This document shows, one piece after another, positions 63,958-64,000 of a DNA stretch of 64,000 bases. The position numbers were made by a program, and so were the translations under genes. Source of the DNA: Neobacillus cucumis (lineage in GTDB: Bacteria; Bacillota; Bacilli; Bacillales_B; DSM-18226); NCBI RefSeq assembly GCF_023715505.1, contig NZ_JAMBOH010000007.1:213807-277806 (forward strand), read 5' to 3'. Position 1 is the first letter of the stretch. Every line of letters starts with the position of its first letter. The notes beneath the pieces were generated by a model, which saw only the letters and a list, made by a program, of their open reading frames with translations, did not search any database and had not been told where the DNA came from.

Positions 63958-64000
63958 TTAATTCTTTTATTATCTTAGTTGTTGGCAGTGAATTTTCTTA

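Noticed and set aside
1..64000. CRISPR array, prophage or integrative element
   Set aside because: No regularly spaced repeats, no integrase, phage structural or conjugation genes seen; the only mobile element with a transposase is the IS3-type one.

Overview
The window looks like a chromosomal segment of a low-to-moderate GC, aerobic, spore-former-type Bacillota, most likely Bacillaceae (Bacillus/Neobacillus-like). The evidence is AGGAGG ribosome binding sites with mixed ATG/GTG/TTG starts, YesMN-type two-component genes, catabolite (cre) sites, PerR-like boxes, a gan-type galactoside operon, FadF/ETF beta-oxidation genes and a ZTP (pfl) riboswitch. The species cannot be fixed from the sequence alone. 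No rRNA, tRNA or CRISPR array was recognised. Where a ribosome binding site contradicts the longest open frame, I give the shorter start.

Layout. 0-4.3 kb: the 5' end of a PLD/helicase gene, an L,D-transpeptidase, and an intact IS3-family element (2997-4220) with a 3-bp target duplication. 4.2-14 kb: a YesN/YesM two-component system, a CUT1 sugar ABC importer without its own ATPase, a YesL-family protein, and divergently a secreted GH3 glycosidase with a cre site. 14-19.2 kb: small unknown genes, then ahpC and ahpF as separate units, each with its own near-identical PerR-box promoter. 19.2-23.2 kb: a stretch of broken genes (membrane protein, AtoE tail, crotonase, GntP permease, aldehyde dehydrogenase) interleaved with an intact VOC protein, an AtoE-like transporter and an acetoacetate decarboxylase.

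23.2-32.3 kb is the most striking part. Reading leftward there is a sigma-54 activator, a textbook -24/-12 promoter, an esterase, a Baeyer-Villiger monooxygenase, an Fe-type alcohol dehydrogenase, an aldehyde dehydrogenase and a class III CoA-transferase. That order matches a ketone -> ester/lactone -> hydroxyacid -> aldehyde acid -> diacid -> acyl-CoA route (cyclic ketone type). An acetone -> methyl acetate route is the alternative, given the nearby acetoacetate decarboxylase. 32.5-36.6 kb: LysR, MFS, a carboxymuconolactone-decarboxylase-like protein and a beta-hydroxyacid dehydrogenase, with a decayed inverted copy of the LysR promoter and 5' end. 36.8-46.2 kb: a beta-oxidation operon (thiolase, hydroxyacyl-CoA dehydrogenase, acyl-CoA dehydrogenase, EtfBA, FadF-like reductase, enoyl-CoA hydratase) with a divergent IclR regulator; it could finish the acyl-CoA made by the ketone cluster.

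46.5-64 kb: a YqxD/DUF188 protein; a GH42 beta-galactosidase operon with a CUT1 importer under a cre-overlapped promoter; a secreted glycerophosphodiesterase; NAD-malic enzyme; a ~330-bp folded intergenic repeat; an aromatic-acid module (FAD hydroxylase, YciI, IclR, AAHS transporter) with two copies of a shared operator; serA behind a ZTP riboswitch; a TRM11-like methyltransferase; and an RlmN-family enzyme. Short GGGACGGTTCT palindromes recur at gene ends in the second half.
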